The position numbers and the translations under genes are program-made. A stretch of 64,000 nucleotides of DNA from Novosphingobium sp. Its GTDB lineage: Bacteria > Pseudomonadota > Alphaproteobacteria > Sphingomonadales > Sphingomonadaceae. Below, piece after piece: positions 25,481 through 33,668 of this stretch. The stretch covers positions 60,699-124,698 of the forward strand of contig NZ_JAIXPP010000001.1 in the NCBI RefSeq assembly GCF_027486195.1. Direction: 5' to 3'. Below the pieces are notes generated by a model. That model ran no database searches. It was given only the letters and a program-made list of their open reading frames with translations, and was not told the origin of the DNA. Numbering within the stretch: position 1 is the stretch's first letter; each line of letters opens with the position of its first letter.

Positions 25481-27850
25481 ATGACCATCAGACAGTACAC
25501 CGCCATGGCGCCCGGCGCGCCGCTCGCGTCGGTGCCCCGCGCAGACAGGCCTGCCGAACTGCACTCGATCCTCACGCGCCCGGCCTACGGGCTCCACGCC
25601 GCGATGCGCGTCGCCGTGGTCGGCACATATGCGCCGCGCAGCTGCGGCATCGCCACCTTCACCGCCGACTTGTGCGAGCAGCTCGCCTCGCACTTTCCCG
25701 AGGTTGGCCTCGATGTATACGCGCTGGAGGCACCCGGCCGTCAGCACGTCTATGCCGATGACATCGCCCTCATCGCGGCAGAAACGCCCGGCAGTTACGC
25801 AGAAGCGGCGCGGGCCATCAACGCCAGCGGCACCGATGTCGTGTGGATCCAGCATGAGTTCGGCATTTTCGGCGGCAAGGATGGCCAGCTGATCACCGAA
25901 CTGGTCGATCGTGTGGCCGCGCCGATGATCGTCACGTTCCACACCGTGCTCGCCTCGCCCAGCGAGGGCCAGCGCGCGGTGATGGAGCATCTCGTCCAGC
26001 GCTGCTCGCGCATCATGGTCATGTCGCAGCAGAGCCGCGAGATCCTCGTTTCGGTCTACCGCGCCCGCCGCGAGATCGTCGACGTGATCGAGCATGGCGC
26101 GCCCGACCGGCCCTTCGGCAAGGCCGAAGCCGCCAAGCAGCGGATGGGGCTCGAAGGCCGCAAGGTGCTCACCACCTTCGGCCTGCTTAGCCCCGGCAAG
26201 GGCATCGATGTGGCCATCGCCGCGATGCCGGCCATCCTCGCGCAGCACCCCGATGCCATCTACCGCATCATCGGCGCCACCCACCCGGTCACCGCCGCGC
26301 GCGAGGGCGAAAGCTACCGCGCGATGCTGGAGGACCTCGCCCAGCGGCTCGGCGTCGCAGAGAGCATTCAGTGGGACAACCGCTTCCTCGCCATCGACGA
26401 ACTGCTCGGCCAGCTCGAATGCTGCGACATCTATCTCACGCCCTATCGCAGCCTCGGCCAGACCACTTCGGGCACGCTCAGCTACGCGGTGGCACTCGGC
26501 AAGGCGGTCGTCTCGACGCCCTACGTCCACGCCCGCGAACTGCTCGCCGACGATGTCGGCTGCCTGATCGAGCCGGAATCTCCCGAAGCCATCGCCGAGG
26601 CGGTCACTGCGCTGCTGTCCAGCCCGCCGCGCCTGCTGGCCATGCAGGAGCGCGCATACGAGCGCGGGCGGCGCACGATCTGGACGAGTTTCGCGCGCGC
26701 CAGCATGCAATTGCTCCGCCGGACCCAGGCCCCCCGCGCCCGGCCTGCCAGCACCGCGGTGGACCCAGCGCTCACCGCCGTCTGGCACATGAGCGAAGCG
26801 ACCGGCATGCACCAGCACGGCATCGGCGCCATTCCCGATTTCCGGCATGGCTACTGCATCGATGACAACGCCCGGGCGCTCATGCTGATGAACGTCGCAG
26901 GCGCGCTCACCGAGGCCGAGCGCCACCGCTGGAGCGTCACTTACGCGGCCTTCGTCCAGTATGCATGGAACCCTGATCTGAACCGCTTCCGCAACTTCAT
27001 GGCCTATGATCGCAGCTGGTGCGAGGATATGGGATCGCAGGATTCCAACGGCCGCGGGTTCTGGTCACTCGGCCACACGGTCGAAAACAGCCCGTTCAAG
27101 GCGTTGCGGAGCTGGGCGGAGAACCTGTTCGACCACGCGGCCACGGCGCTGGAGGCGCTGGACACGCCGCGTTCGATGGCATTCGGAGCCTTGGGCGCAT
27201 GCGCCCTGCTGCGCGCCGGAGCAAACAGCGCGGCTGCCGAACGCCGCATTGCCGCCACTTGCGATGCACTGGCTGGCCTCGTGTCCCGGCATCAGCGTCC
27301 GGGCTGGACATGGTTCGAACTCATGCTCGCTTACGACAATCCGCGCCTTAGCCAGGCCTTGATCGAGTGCGGCGTGCTGCTGGGCCGGCAGGACTGGCTC
27401 GACACGGGGCTCGAAACGCTGCGCTGGCTGGCCGAAGTGCAAACCGCAGCCGCGGGCCATTTCCGCCCGGTCGGCTCCGAAACCTTCGGCAGCAACGGCA
27501 CTTCGCTGCCGTTCGACCAGCAGCCGCTCGAAGCGCAGGCCGCGATCGAAGCCGCGCGCGCCGCCTGGCATGCCACCCGCGATCCGTTCTGGCTGCGCCA
27601 CGCCGAGCGCGCCTATCAATGGTTCCTCGGTGGCAACGACCGCGGGGTAGTGCTTGCCGATCCCGCCAGCGGCTCGTGCTGCGACGGCGTGACCCCGCGC
27701 GGGCGGAACGAAAACTGCGGCGCGGAATCGATCCTTGCCTACCAGATCGGGCACTACAGTCTGAAGGCGCTCCAGCGGTCCGCCGATCAGCGCCTGCCGC
27801 CCGATCAGTGCCTCCCTGCCCATCTGGATTCCACGGCGGCGCTGGCCTGA
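25481..27850 (+). CDS. Two-domain protein: GT4-type glycosyltransferase fused to an alpha/alpha-barrel glycosidase-like domain
   Basis: A 789-residue protein. Residues about 40-415 form a GT-B glycosyltransferase (VAVVGTYAPRSCGIATF as the N-lobe glycine loop; FGLLSPGKGIDVAI; the nucleotide-sugar E-x7-E-like stretch around SLGQTTSGTLSYAV). Residues about 430-770 are helical with repeated WxxxG and HGIGAIPDFRHGYCIDDNARAL, resembling (alpha/alpha)6 glycosidases or lyases. ATG 25481 follows AAGAAGGACC. It is 18 bp upstream of the GH130 gene and under an EcfG-type promoter. It probably builds or trims a stress-related mannose-containing glycan; the sugar is inferred from the neighbour only. Confidence 0.82.
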   Translation: MTIRQYTAMAPGAPLASVPRADRPAELHSILTRPAYGLHAAMRVAVVGTYAPRSCGIATFTADLCEQLASHFPEVGLDVYALEAPGRQHVYADDIALIAAETPGSYAEAARAINASGTDVVWIQHEFGIFGGKDGQLITELVDRVAAPMIVTFHTVLASPSEGQRAVMEHLVQRCSRIMVMSQQSREILVSVYRARREIVDVIEHGAPDRPFGKAEAAKQRMGLEGRKVLTTFGLLSPGKGIDVAIAAMPAILAQHPDAIYRIIGATHPVTAAREGESYRAMLEDLAQRLGVAESIQWDNRFLAIDELLGQLECCDIYLTPYRSLGQTTSGTLSYAVALGKAVVSTPYVHARELLADDVGCLIEPESPEAIAEAVTALLSSPPRLLAMQERAYERGRRTIWTSFARASMQLLRRTQAPRARPASTAVDPALTAVWHMSEATGMHQHGIGAIPDFRHGYCIDDNARALMLMNVAGALTEAERHRWSVTYAAFVQYAWNPDLNRFRNFMAYDRSWCEDMGSQDSNGRGFWSLGHTVENSPFKALRSWAENLFDHAATALEALDTPRSMAFGALGACALLRAGANSAAAERRIAATCDALAGLVSRHQRPGWTWFELMLAYDNPRLSQALIECGVLLGRQDWLDTGLETLRWLAEVQTAAAGHFRPVGSETFGSNGTSLPFDQQPLEAQAAIEAARAAWHATRDPFWLRHAERAYQWFLGGNDRGVVLADPASGSCCDGVTPRGRNENCGAESILAYQIGHYSLKALQRSADQRLPPDQCLPAHLDSTAALA

Positions 27851-27868
27851 GCCGGCCAGCAGCTCGCC

Positions 27869-29191
27869 ATGTCCGACATGCCCTTGCCCGCCTCGCCGGT
27901 CAGTCCGCTGCGCATTCTTGACCTGCGCCTGCACGCCGATCCCTCGCGCACGGTGCTGCGCCCGTTCCATCTCGGCTGGCAGGCCACCAGCGCGCCGGAG
28001 GGACGGGTGCTGGCGCTGGTGCGAGGGGTCATGGATCTGCCGGAGGAGGAGATCGAGCACGAGTACCAGGCCGTGCTGCGCGATTTCGGCGCGCGCCATT
28101 GGCAGACCGAGCACATATTCGAGGCACGCTATCTCGAGGTGGCCGAAAGCCTGCACCTCGATGGCAGCACCTTGTCGGATGCGCGCCGCCGGTTGCTGGG
28201 TGCCTATTTCTGCCACGAGTATACCTATGCCGCCGCCGCGCTGATGAACCCCAGCATCGTGCCAGCCCCCAACCAGCAGGGCATGGACGACGGCGCGGTG
28301 CGCTTCGTCCTCTCGCTGCGGGCGGTGGGCGAAGGTCACATCAGTTCGATCGCCTTTCGCGACGGGATCGTGGAGACCGACGGTTCCTTCATGCTCTGGC
28401 CCGAATCCGCCTTTGCCACCAGCGTGCAGCGAACGGACAACAACCCGCGCAACGACCCCGATGCCACCGTCACGGTCCAGTGCAATCCCGAAAGCTCGCT
28501 TTCCAACACGGTGATCTTCCCGATCACCGAACAGCAGGCGAACGGGCTCGAGGACCTGCGGCTTACCCGGTTCGATCATGGCGACGGCGATTTCGAATGG
28601 CTGGGCACCTATACCGCCTATTCCGGGCGCTCGATCCGCTCCGAACTGATGCGCACGCGCGATTTCCGCAGCTTCGATCTCACCCCGATCAAGGGCAAGG
28701 CCGGCCGCAACAAGGGCATGGCGCTGTTCCCCCGCAAGGTGGGCGATCAATATTGCATGCTGGGCCGGCAGGACGGCAAGAATCTCTACCTTCTCCGCTC
28801 GGACCGGCTCGATACCTGGGACGATGACGGCGTTCTGCTGATGGAGCCGAAGTTTCCGTGGGAATTCATCCAGATCGGCAACTGCGGCAGCCCGCTGCTG
28901 ATCCCGGAAGGCTGGCTCGTGATCACCCACGGCGTCGGCCCGGTGCGCAAGTATGCGCTGGGCTGCGCGCTGCTGGACCGCGACGACCCCAGCCGCGTGC
29001 TCGGCCGCTCGGCCTGCCCGATCCTCACGGCGGAAAACGCCGACCGCGCCGGCTACGTCCCCAATGTGGTCTACAGTTGCGGCGGCATGCTGGTGGGCGA
29101 TGACCAGCTCCTCCTGCCCTACGGGATTTCCGATATCGCAGTCGGCTTCGGCCTGGCGCGTCTGAAAGACCTTCTGGCGACCATGGTATGA
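27869..29191 (+). CDS. Glycoside hydrolase family 130-like protein (beta-mannoside phosphorylase type)
   Basis: A 440-residue five-bladed beta-propeller protein resembling GH130: NPSIVPAPNQQG, then GLEDLRLTRF, then GRNKGMALFPRKVGDQYCMLGRQD split over successive blades, and a terminal GISDIAVGFG. GH130 enzymes are inverting phosphorylases or hydrolases acting on beta-mannosides. The N-terminal 150 residues, with a helical region (EEEIEHEYQAVLRDF), are longer than in classic mannosylglucose phosphorylases. The gene is co-transcribed with the glycosyltransferase fusion. Substrate and reaction are not determined by sequence alone. Confidence 0.85.
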   Translation: MSDMPLPASPVSPLRILDLRLHADPSRTVLRPFHLGWQATSAPEGRVLALVRGVMDLPEEEIEHEYQAVLRDFGARHWQTEHIFEARYLEVAESLHLDGSTLSDARRRLLGAYFCHEYTYAAAALMNPSIVPAPNQQGMDDGAVRFVLSLRAVGEGHISSIAFRDGIVETDGSFMLWPESAFATSVQRTDNNPRNDPDATVTVQCNPESSLSNTVIFPITEQQANGLEDLRLTRFDHGDGDFEWLGTYTAYSGRSIRSELMRTRDFRSFDLTPIKGKAGRNKGMALFPRKVGDQYCMLGRQDGKNLYLLRSDRLDTWDDDGVLLMEPKFPWEFIQIGNCGSPLLIPEGWLVITHGVGPVRKYALGCALLDRDDPSRVLGRSACPILTAENADRAGYVPNVVYSCGGMLVGDDQLLLPYGISDIAVGFGLARLKDLLATMV

Positions 29192-29208
29192 TTCCCGCCA
29201 ACCCGGAC

Positions 29209-29233
29209 GGAACCGGGGCGCAAGGTGGTCGTT
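29209..29233 (+). promoter_or_regulatory. EcfG-type promoter for the receiver-kinase gene
   Basis: GGAAC (29209-29213), 16 nt, CGTT (29230-29233), an exact match. It leaves a 5' leader of about 175 nt before the ATG at 29418, in which I see no convincing gene. Confidence 0.7.
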
Positions 29234-29417
29234 TCTGGCAAATGGCTTGCGCTCGAGACCCGCGGCAGCTTGCGGAACAGGGCCCGACGGCTCGATCAGC
29301 GTAGAATCCGAGCCGGGCGCAGGCTCCATTTTCATCCTATCCATTCCCGTGCGCTGCGCAGGCGAAGAGGAGGACTTTTCATCATGAACAAACGGGCCAG
29401 ACGAACGTGGGTGGCTG

Positions 29418-30488
29418 ATGCCGCTCTCTGAATCGAACATTCTCTACATCGATGATGATGATGGCCTGTGCCTCCTCACCAAGCGCCATCTCGAAAGCCT
29501 GGGCTGCACGATGACCTGTGTGCTCTCCGGCCACGAGGGCCTGCACCTTGCCCGCCAGCAGCATTTCGATCTCGTCGTGCTCGATCATGTCATGCCCGGC
29601 ATGAGCGGCATGGAGACTCTGGAGCAGCTGATGGCCCTGCCCTCGCCGCCTGCGATCATCTACGTCACCGGGTCGGACGACAGCAGCATAGCGGTTTCCG
29701 CGCTCAAGGCAGGCGCGGTGGACTACGTGGTGAAATCGGCCCCGGACGATTACTTCGAACTGCTGACAAGCACGCTGCATCTGGCCCTCGATACCTTGCG
29801 CCTGCGCAAGCAGAAGGACCTCGCCGAACAGGAACTGCGCGAAACCAACAAGCAGCTCGCCGCCCTGCTCCACGAAGTGAACCACCGCGTCGCCAACAGC
29901 CTGCAGATGGTGGCAACACTCGTTCACCTCCAGGGCCGCCGTGCGCTTGGCGCAGAAGCCAAGGCGATGCTGCAGGACGTCCAGAACCGGATTCAGGCGA
30001 TCGCCCGCATCCACCAGCAGCTCTATTCCGGCGCCAGCATTCGCGAGGTCGACATGGCCGACTACATCGAGGGAATGGCCCGCGATCTCTCGCGCACCTA
30101 TTCGACCCACAGCGTGCGGCGCGATATCCTTGTCGAGGCCGAGAGCGCAACGCTGCCCGCCGCCACTGCCGTGACGCTCGGCGTCCTGATCAACGAACTG
30201 GTGAGCAACGCCTGCAAGTATGCCTACGAAAGGGACGAACCCGGCCAGGTCCGGATCACGTTCCACACCGAAGGGAACGACGGCTATCGGTTGCGCGTGG
30301 AGGATGATGGCGTGGGAATGGGCAAGAGCATGACGCCCTCGGGAACGGGGCTCGGCTCGCAGATCATCCGATCGATGGTGCTTTTTCTGGGTGCCCGGCT
30401 TGAGCAATCGAGCCCCGGGCGCGGGCTCTGCATCGAGATTCACCGGCCGACAGACGAACCTCCCGGCCCACGATCAGCTTCGCTGTAG
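29418..30488 (+). CDS. Receiver-HisKA_2 histidine kinase (putative PhyR kinase)
   Basis: A 356-residue soluble protein. Residues 1-125 are a receiver domain with the acidic pocket IDDDD and phosphoacceptor Asp56 (VVLDHVMPGMSG). A coiled linker follows, then a HisKA_2 domain with the H-box HEVNHRVANSLQM (His152/His156) and an HATPase with NELVSNACKYAY, DDGVGMG and a GTGLGSQII lid. HisKA_2/HWE kinases with N-terminal receivers are the usual PhyR-controlling kinases in sphingomonads. It sits next to ecfG copy 2 and phyR and has its own EcfG promoter, suggesting feedback. Confidence 0.9.
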   Translation: MPLSESNILYIDDDDGLCLLTKRHLESLGCTMTCVLSGHEGLHLARQQHFDLVVLDHVMPGMSGMETLEQLMALPSPPAIIYVTGSDDSSIAVSALKAGAVDYVVKSAPDDYFELLTSTLHLALDTLRLRKQKDLAEQELRETNKQLAALLHEVNHRVANSLQMVATLVHLQGRRALGAEAKAMLQDVQNRIQAIARIHQQLYSGASIREVDMADYIEGMARDLSRTYSTHSVRRDILVEAESATLPAATAVTLGVLINELVSNACKYAYERDEPGQVRITFHTEGNDGYRLRVEDDGVGMGKSMTPSGTGLGSQIIRSMVLFLGARLEQSSPGRGLCIEIHRPTDEPPGPRSASL

Positions 30489-30534
30489 ACACCCCCGCTC
30501 CCGCACTGCCCATATCCGCACTGCACGCTGGAAA

Positions 30535-30569
30535 CCTTCGGCGGCGCTGCGCGGCAGCGCCGCCGAAGG
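30535..30569. terminator. 16-bp perfect hairpin between kinase and ecfG copy 2
   Basis: CCTTCGGCGGCGCTGC (30535-30550) pairs completely with 30554-30569 around a 3-nt loop. It lies between convergent genes. On the minus strand the stem is followed by TTTCC, so it best serves the sigma factor gene, but it could stop both. Confidence 0.75.
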
Positions 30570-30638
30570 ACCTGTGGCCGTTTCTGCTCGGGCAAAGGGG
30601 GTTCAGGAGCAGACCCGGCCGCAGATGTCGGAAGGGCC

Positions 30639-31277
30639 CTACGCCGCGCGGTTCAGATAGTGCGCTGCGATCACCCGGAACTTGGCGAGACAGGCGTCGA
30701 AGACTTCGCCTTCCAGCACGAAGGCGTGCCGCGCATCGGGAAGGACACCGCCTTCGAGGATAGCGGAAAGCGCCGCACGAGCACGCGCAATCCGGCTCTT
30801 GATGGTGCCGACCGCCACGTTGCAGACCTGCGCAATCTCCTCGTAGCTCATCGAGCCGATGGCCATCAGGATAAGGACTTCGCGCTGCGTTGCCGGCAGG
30901 CACTCCAGCGCGCGCAGCACGTCAATCGTCTCCAGCCGCGATTCCTGATCGCCCTTGCAGTTGAGGATGCGCTCGGCCGCAGCTTCATCGTAATCAGCCG
31001 AGAACCGCTCGCGCCGCAGCTGGCCGAAGTAGTGGTGCCTCAGGATCGTGAAGGTCCACGCCCGAAAACTGGTTCCGGCCCTGAACCGTCCGCGGGCAGC
31101 CCAGGCCTTGAGCATGGTTTGCTGCGCCAGATCATCGGCGGTATCGCGGTTCCCGCACAGGCTGCGGCCAAAGGCGCGCAAGTGCGGGATCGAAGCCACC
31201 AGTTCCTTGTGAAAATCCGCGTCGGACAAGGTGTCACCCTGCTCGACTTCGGCATTGCGCTCGATCAGCTTGGTCAT
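30639..31277 (-). CDS. ecfG: EcfG-type sigma factor (ECF15), second paralogue
   Basis: A 212-residue ECF sigma factor with region 2 (RSLCGNRDTADDLAQQTMLKAWAA) and region 4 (LPATQREVLILMAIGSMSYEEIAQVCNVAVG, SRIARARAALSA). ATG 31277 is preferred because of AGGAAAG upstream; the open frame extends to a TTG at 31307. It is divergent from phyR, the classical arrangement for the main EcfG, but nepR is not in front of it. It is closely similar to the copy at 22437-23087, so one may be the main factor and the other accessory, as described for species with several EcfG proteins. Confidence 0.92.
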   Translation of the reverse strand: MTKLIERNAEVEQGDTLSDADFHKELVASIPHLRAFGRSLCGNRDTADDLAQQTMLKAWAARGRFRAGTSFRAWTFTILRHHYFGQLRRERFSADYDEAAAERILNCKGDQESRLETIDVLRALECLPATQREVLILMAIGSMSYEEIAQVCNVAVGTIKSRIARARAALSAILEGGVLPDARHAFVLEGEVFDACLAKFRVIAAHYLNRAA

Positions 31278-31564
31278 TGGACTTTCCTGATAAAGTGGTT
31301 CGGGCAATCACTCTCCGGGATAAGCGGGCGGAACGCGAAAATGGTTCCCCATCCGCGAAAAATATTGCCGAATCAGTGCTTAACTGGAAACGGGGATAGG
31401 CGGGCCCCTCTTGCGGCAAAGCGTGGCAATTGCCGTACCGACAGCGCTTTGGCGCTGATTATTTGCCGGTGCGCCGGAACAAGCACTCGCCTGACCATTT
31501 ATCACATGACCACTTAACGCCCGGATCCGGTTCGGCATCCGGGCATTGCCACACGGGACTTCGC
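31278..31564. promoter_or_regulatory. ecfG-phyR divergent intergenic region with GGAAC-N9-GTTCC palindrome
   Basis: The 287-bp gap is AT-richer than its flanks. GGAAC (31330-31334) and GTTCC (31344-31348) form a palindrome of back-to-back EcfG -35 elements. Toward ecfG the -10 at 17-nt spacing reads CGCT, one mismatch from consensus. A second GGAAC (31476-31480) points to phyR, but its -10 (ATTT) is poor. EcfG control of this region is likely in principle but not clear from the -10 elements. Confidence 0.45.
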
Positions 31565-32392
31565 ATGGGCACGCCATCCTATACTTCAAGCCCGACAGAA
31601 CCAGGGCCGGCAAACCGCGATCGGGCGGGTGCCGAACTGGCGCGGACGCTGCCCTACCTGCGGCGCTACGCGCGCTCGCTGACAGGCCGGCAATCGGCGG
31701 GAGACGCGGTTGTGCGTGCTCTGCTCGAATGCTCGCTGCACGATCCCGATGTTCGCGCCGAGATCCGCAATGGCCCGATCTCGCTGTTTCGCGCCTTCAC
31801 CCGGCTCTGGATGTCGATGGAGGTGCCCAGTCCTGCCGGGGCCTTGTCCGACCCCGGCTCACAGATCGCCCGCGTGCCGAGCCTGCCCCGCCAGGCGCTT
31901 CTGCTCCACCAACTGGAAGGCTTCTCGGTGGCGCAGACCGGAGCCATTCTTGGCCTGCCCGAAAACGAAGCGGAGGGGCTGGTGCAACAGGCCATCGGTG
32001 AACTGGGGCTCGATGAGCCGGTGCGGGTTCTCGTGATCGAGGACGAGGGCCTTATCGCCAGCCATCTCGAAAGCATCGTCGCCGAAGCCGGACACCGGGT
32101 CGTCGCCAATGCCACCACCGCAGCGCAGGCAAAAATCCTGTTCGAGCGGGAGAAGCCCCATCTCGTGCTCAGCGATGTGCAACTGGCCGATGGCAGTTCG
32201 GGCGTCGACGCGATGGACGCGATTGCCGAACTGAGCGACGTGCCCGTCATCTTCATCACGGCCTTTCCCGAGTTGTTGCTGACAGGTGAGCGGCCGGAGC
32301 CGGCGTTTCTGATCGGCAAGCCGTTTCGCGACGAGACGGTGCGCACGGCGATCAGTCAGGCGTTGTTTTTCGGCTCGCACGGCCGGCAGTGA
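31565..32392 (+). CDS. phyR: PhyR, anti-anti-sigma response regulator
   Basis: A 275-residue protein. Residues 20-145 mimic an ECF sigma factor (sigma-2-like LPYLRRYARSLTG; sigma-4-like LPRQALLLHQLEGFSVAQTGAILG). Residues 152-270 are a receiver with acidic pair Glu159-Asp160, phosphoacceptor Asp204 (LSDVQLADG), Thr232 and Lys252 (GKPF). When phosphorylated, the sigma-like part captures NepR and frees EcfG. It is divergent from ecfG copy 2, with nepR 144 bp downstream on the same strand. The FITAFPE motif is the PhyR-type (FAT GUY) receiver signature. Confidence 0.95.
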   Translation: MGTPSYTSSPTEPGPANRDRAGAELARTLPYLRRYARSLTGRQSAGDAVVRALLECSLHDPDVRAEIRNGPISLFRAFTRLWMSMEVPSPAGALSDPGSQIARVPSLPRQALLLHQLEGFSVAQTGAILGLPENEAEGLVQQAIGELGLDEPVRVLVIEDEGLIASHLESIVAEAGHRVVANATTAAQAKILFEREKPHLVLSDVQLADGSSGVDAMDAIAELSDVPVIFITAFPELLLTGERPEPAFLIGKPFRDETVRTAISQALFFGSHGRQ

Positions 32393-32536
32393 GGCGTCCT
32401 GAGCGGCCACCAAAGGCCGCCGGGATTGAAGCAAGATGACAATGGAATCCGGGGACGGAATATGCTTTTACATTCGGGCGACGGGCGGAAAACGAGCACG
32501 CTGACGGGGGGTGTCAAGCTCGCTAGGATACAACTT

Positions 32537-32743
32537 GTGGCAAAAGATCCATTCCTTGAACCAAGACTTGCGCCGAATGGCCAGACGGCCGCCAGCGCTG
32601 CGCCCGAAGTGAACGATGGTTCCATGCCCGACCCGGCGTGGAGCAAGGACATCCGCGACTACTACAATTCGGTGATGCAGGAGCCCGTGCCGCAGGAATT
32701 TCTCGACCTGCTGGCACAGATCGCTTCGGACAGTTCCGAGTAG
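32537..32743 (+). CDS. nepR: NepR family anti-sigma factor
   Basis: A 68-residue protein from the GTG at 32537 (AGGATACA upstream); the open frame extends to ATG 32426, but the extension has no family likeness. The C-terminal half, DIRDYYNSVMQEPVPQEFLD followed by LLAQI, is the two-helix NepR core that binds EcfG and PhyR. The N-terminal half is disordered, Ala/Pro-rich. In most sphingomonads nepR precedes ecfG in one operon; here it is 144 bp downstream of phyR on the opposite strand from ecfG. Confidence 0.88.
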   Translation: MAKDPFLEPRLAPNGQTAASAAPEVNDGSMPDPAWSKDIRDYYNSVMQEPVPQEFLDLLAQIASDSSE

Positions 32744-32757
32744 GCCGCCGCTGCCAA

Positions 32758-33123
32758 TCAGTAGTACGTCAGGCCGTAGTGCGAACAGATCCGCTCGTTG
32801 TAGCCTCGGTCATATTCGGGCGCCGTGGAGACGTGGTAGTGCGGCGCGCAGCCAAGCTGCTCCTTGGTGATATCGACGACATAGCCGCCCTGGTTCGGCT
32901 GATAGACCAGCAATTCCCAGGGGATCGGATAATAGTCATTACCGAGGCCCATGATGCCGCCGAACTGCATCACGGCATAGTGTGCCTTGCCCGAATTCCT
33001 GTCGACCATGAAGCGCTGTATGCTGCCGAGGCGCTCGCCTGCGGCATTGAAGACCACGGTCCCCTCAACCCGATCGGAGGCAATCAGGTCGCGCGTTCCA
33101 CAGGAATCCAATGTGTCGGGCAT
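32758..33123 (-). CDS. PRC-barrel domain protein
   Basis: A 121-residue protein with a PRC-barrel (about 10-80: RDLIASDRVEGTVVFNAAGERLGSI, then MVDRNSGKAHYAVMQFGG, then YPIPWELLVY) and a short C-terminal tail rich in Tyr. Such single-domain PRC proteins are common, often stress-induced, and of unknown function. ATG 33123 follows AGGAGCG. A GGAAC-N16-GGTT site lies about 60 bp upstream. It converges with nepR. Confidence 0.88.
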   Translation of the reverse strand: MPDTLDSCGTRDLIASDRVEGTVVFNAAGERLGSIQRFMVDRNSGKAHYAVMQFGGIMGLGNDYYPIPWELLVYQPNQGGYVVDITKEQLGCAPHYHVSTAPEYDRGYNERICSHYGLTYY

Positions 33124-33176
33124 GTCTTCGCTCCTGGCGTTTGAAGGGCCCGGGCCGCGCCCCCGGACATATTCTG

Positions 33177-33201
33177 AACCGCGCGCGCGGCGAGATGTTC
33201 C
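33177..33201 (-). promoter_or_regulatory. EcfG-type promoter for the PRC-barrel gene
   Basis: On the minus strand: GGAAC (33201-33197), 16 nt, GGTT (33180-33177). Confidence 0.7.
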
Positions 33202-33233
33202 AGCCTCGCAGTCCGCTGACATTCCAACCCGGG

Positions 33234-33482
33234 TCAGTATCTGGCGCCCGGGTCACTCGCCGGAAAGCTCTCGTCGGAGGCCTGATCGACTTCGTCCCAA
33301 TCCTGTTGCGGCGTCGCAGTAGCTTCCACGCCGGCATTGCGGATCTGGGTCATGTTCTCCGGCACCGCTTCCATGTCTGAAAAGGCGGCGGGCGAAGTTG
33401 CCGGGGCCGGCGCTGATTGCCGCAGTACGCGGTACAGTCCGTAGAGGCCGGCGATAGTGATCAATCCTGATATCCAGCGCAT
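33234..33482 (-). CDS. Small membrane-anchored protein of unknown function
   Basis: An 82-residue protein with one N-terminal hydrophobic helix (ISGLITIAGLYGLYRVL) and an acidic, Pro/Ala-rich tail (WDEVDQASDESFPASDPG). The tail motif ASDESFPASDP is recurrent at the ends of small proteobacterial proteins of unknown role. ATG 33482 has AAGGAG. It lies 110 bp upstream of the PRC-barrel gene in the same direction and has its own EcfG-like promoter. Confidence 0.72.
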   Translation of the reverse strand: MRWISGLITIAGLYGLYRVLRQSAPAPATSPAAFSDMEAVPENMTQIRNAGVEATATPQQDWDEVDQASDESFPASDPGARY

Positions 33483-33521
33483 GAGCGCATCTCCTTGTTG
33501 GCGGGTGTCGCCACGAGACCT

Positions 33522-33547
33522 AACGCGCCGCGCACGGGCGATGTTCC
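33522..33547 (-). promoter_or_regulatory. EcfG-type promoter (N17 spacing) for the 82-residue protein
   Basis: On the minus strand: GGAAC (33547-33543), 17 nt, CGTT (33525-33522). Confidence 0.7.
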
Positions 33548-33600
33548 GCACGGCTCGCCTCAAGGATGGCGCGGCGCGTCGGCCATGCCGCCATGCGCCG

Positions 33601-33625
33601 GGAACTCCGCCCTCCCTCCTGCGTA
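33601..33625 (+). promoter_or_regulatory. Possible EcfG-type promoter for the exported 130-residue protein
   Basis: GGAAC (33601-33605), 16 nt, CGTA (33622-33625); the last base differs from NGTT. It lies 43 bp ahead of the ATG at 33669. Confidence 0.45.
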
Positions 33626-33668
33626 GTCGCTCCATGCCGGCTCACACCGGTTCACAATGGAGGTCGAC

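Noticed and set aside
24677..26926. Extension of the superoxide dismutase frame to 749 residues
   Set aside because: Only the last 203 residues match the enzyme; the start at 25288 has a good Shine-Dalgarno, and the extension is antisense to the glycosyltransferase gene.
27065..29440. A 791-residue minus-strand open frame
   Set aside because: It is antisense to the glycosyltransferase fusion and the GH130 gene, which have clear family motifs.
30639..31307. TTG start at 31307 for ecfG copy 2
   Set aside because: The ATG at 31277 has AGGAAAG at good spacing and gives the normal family length.
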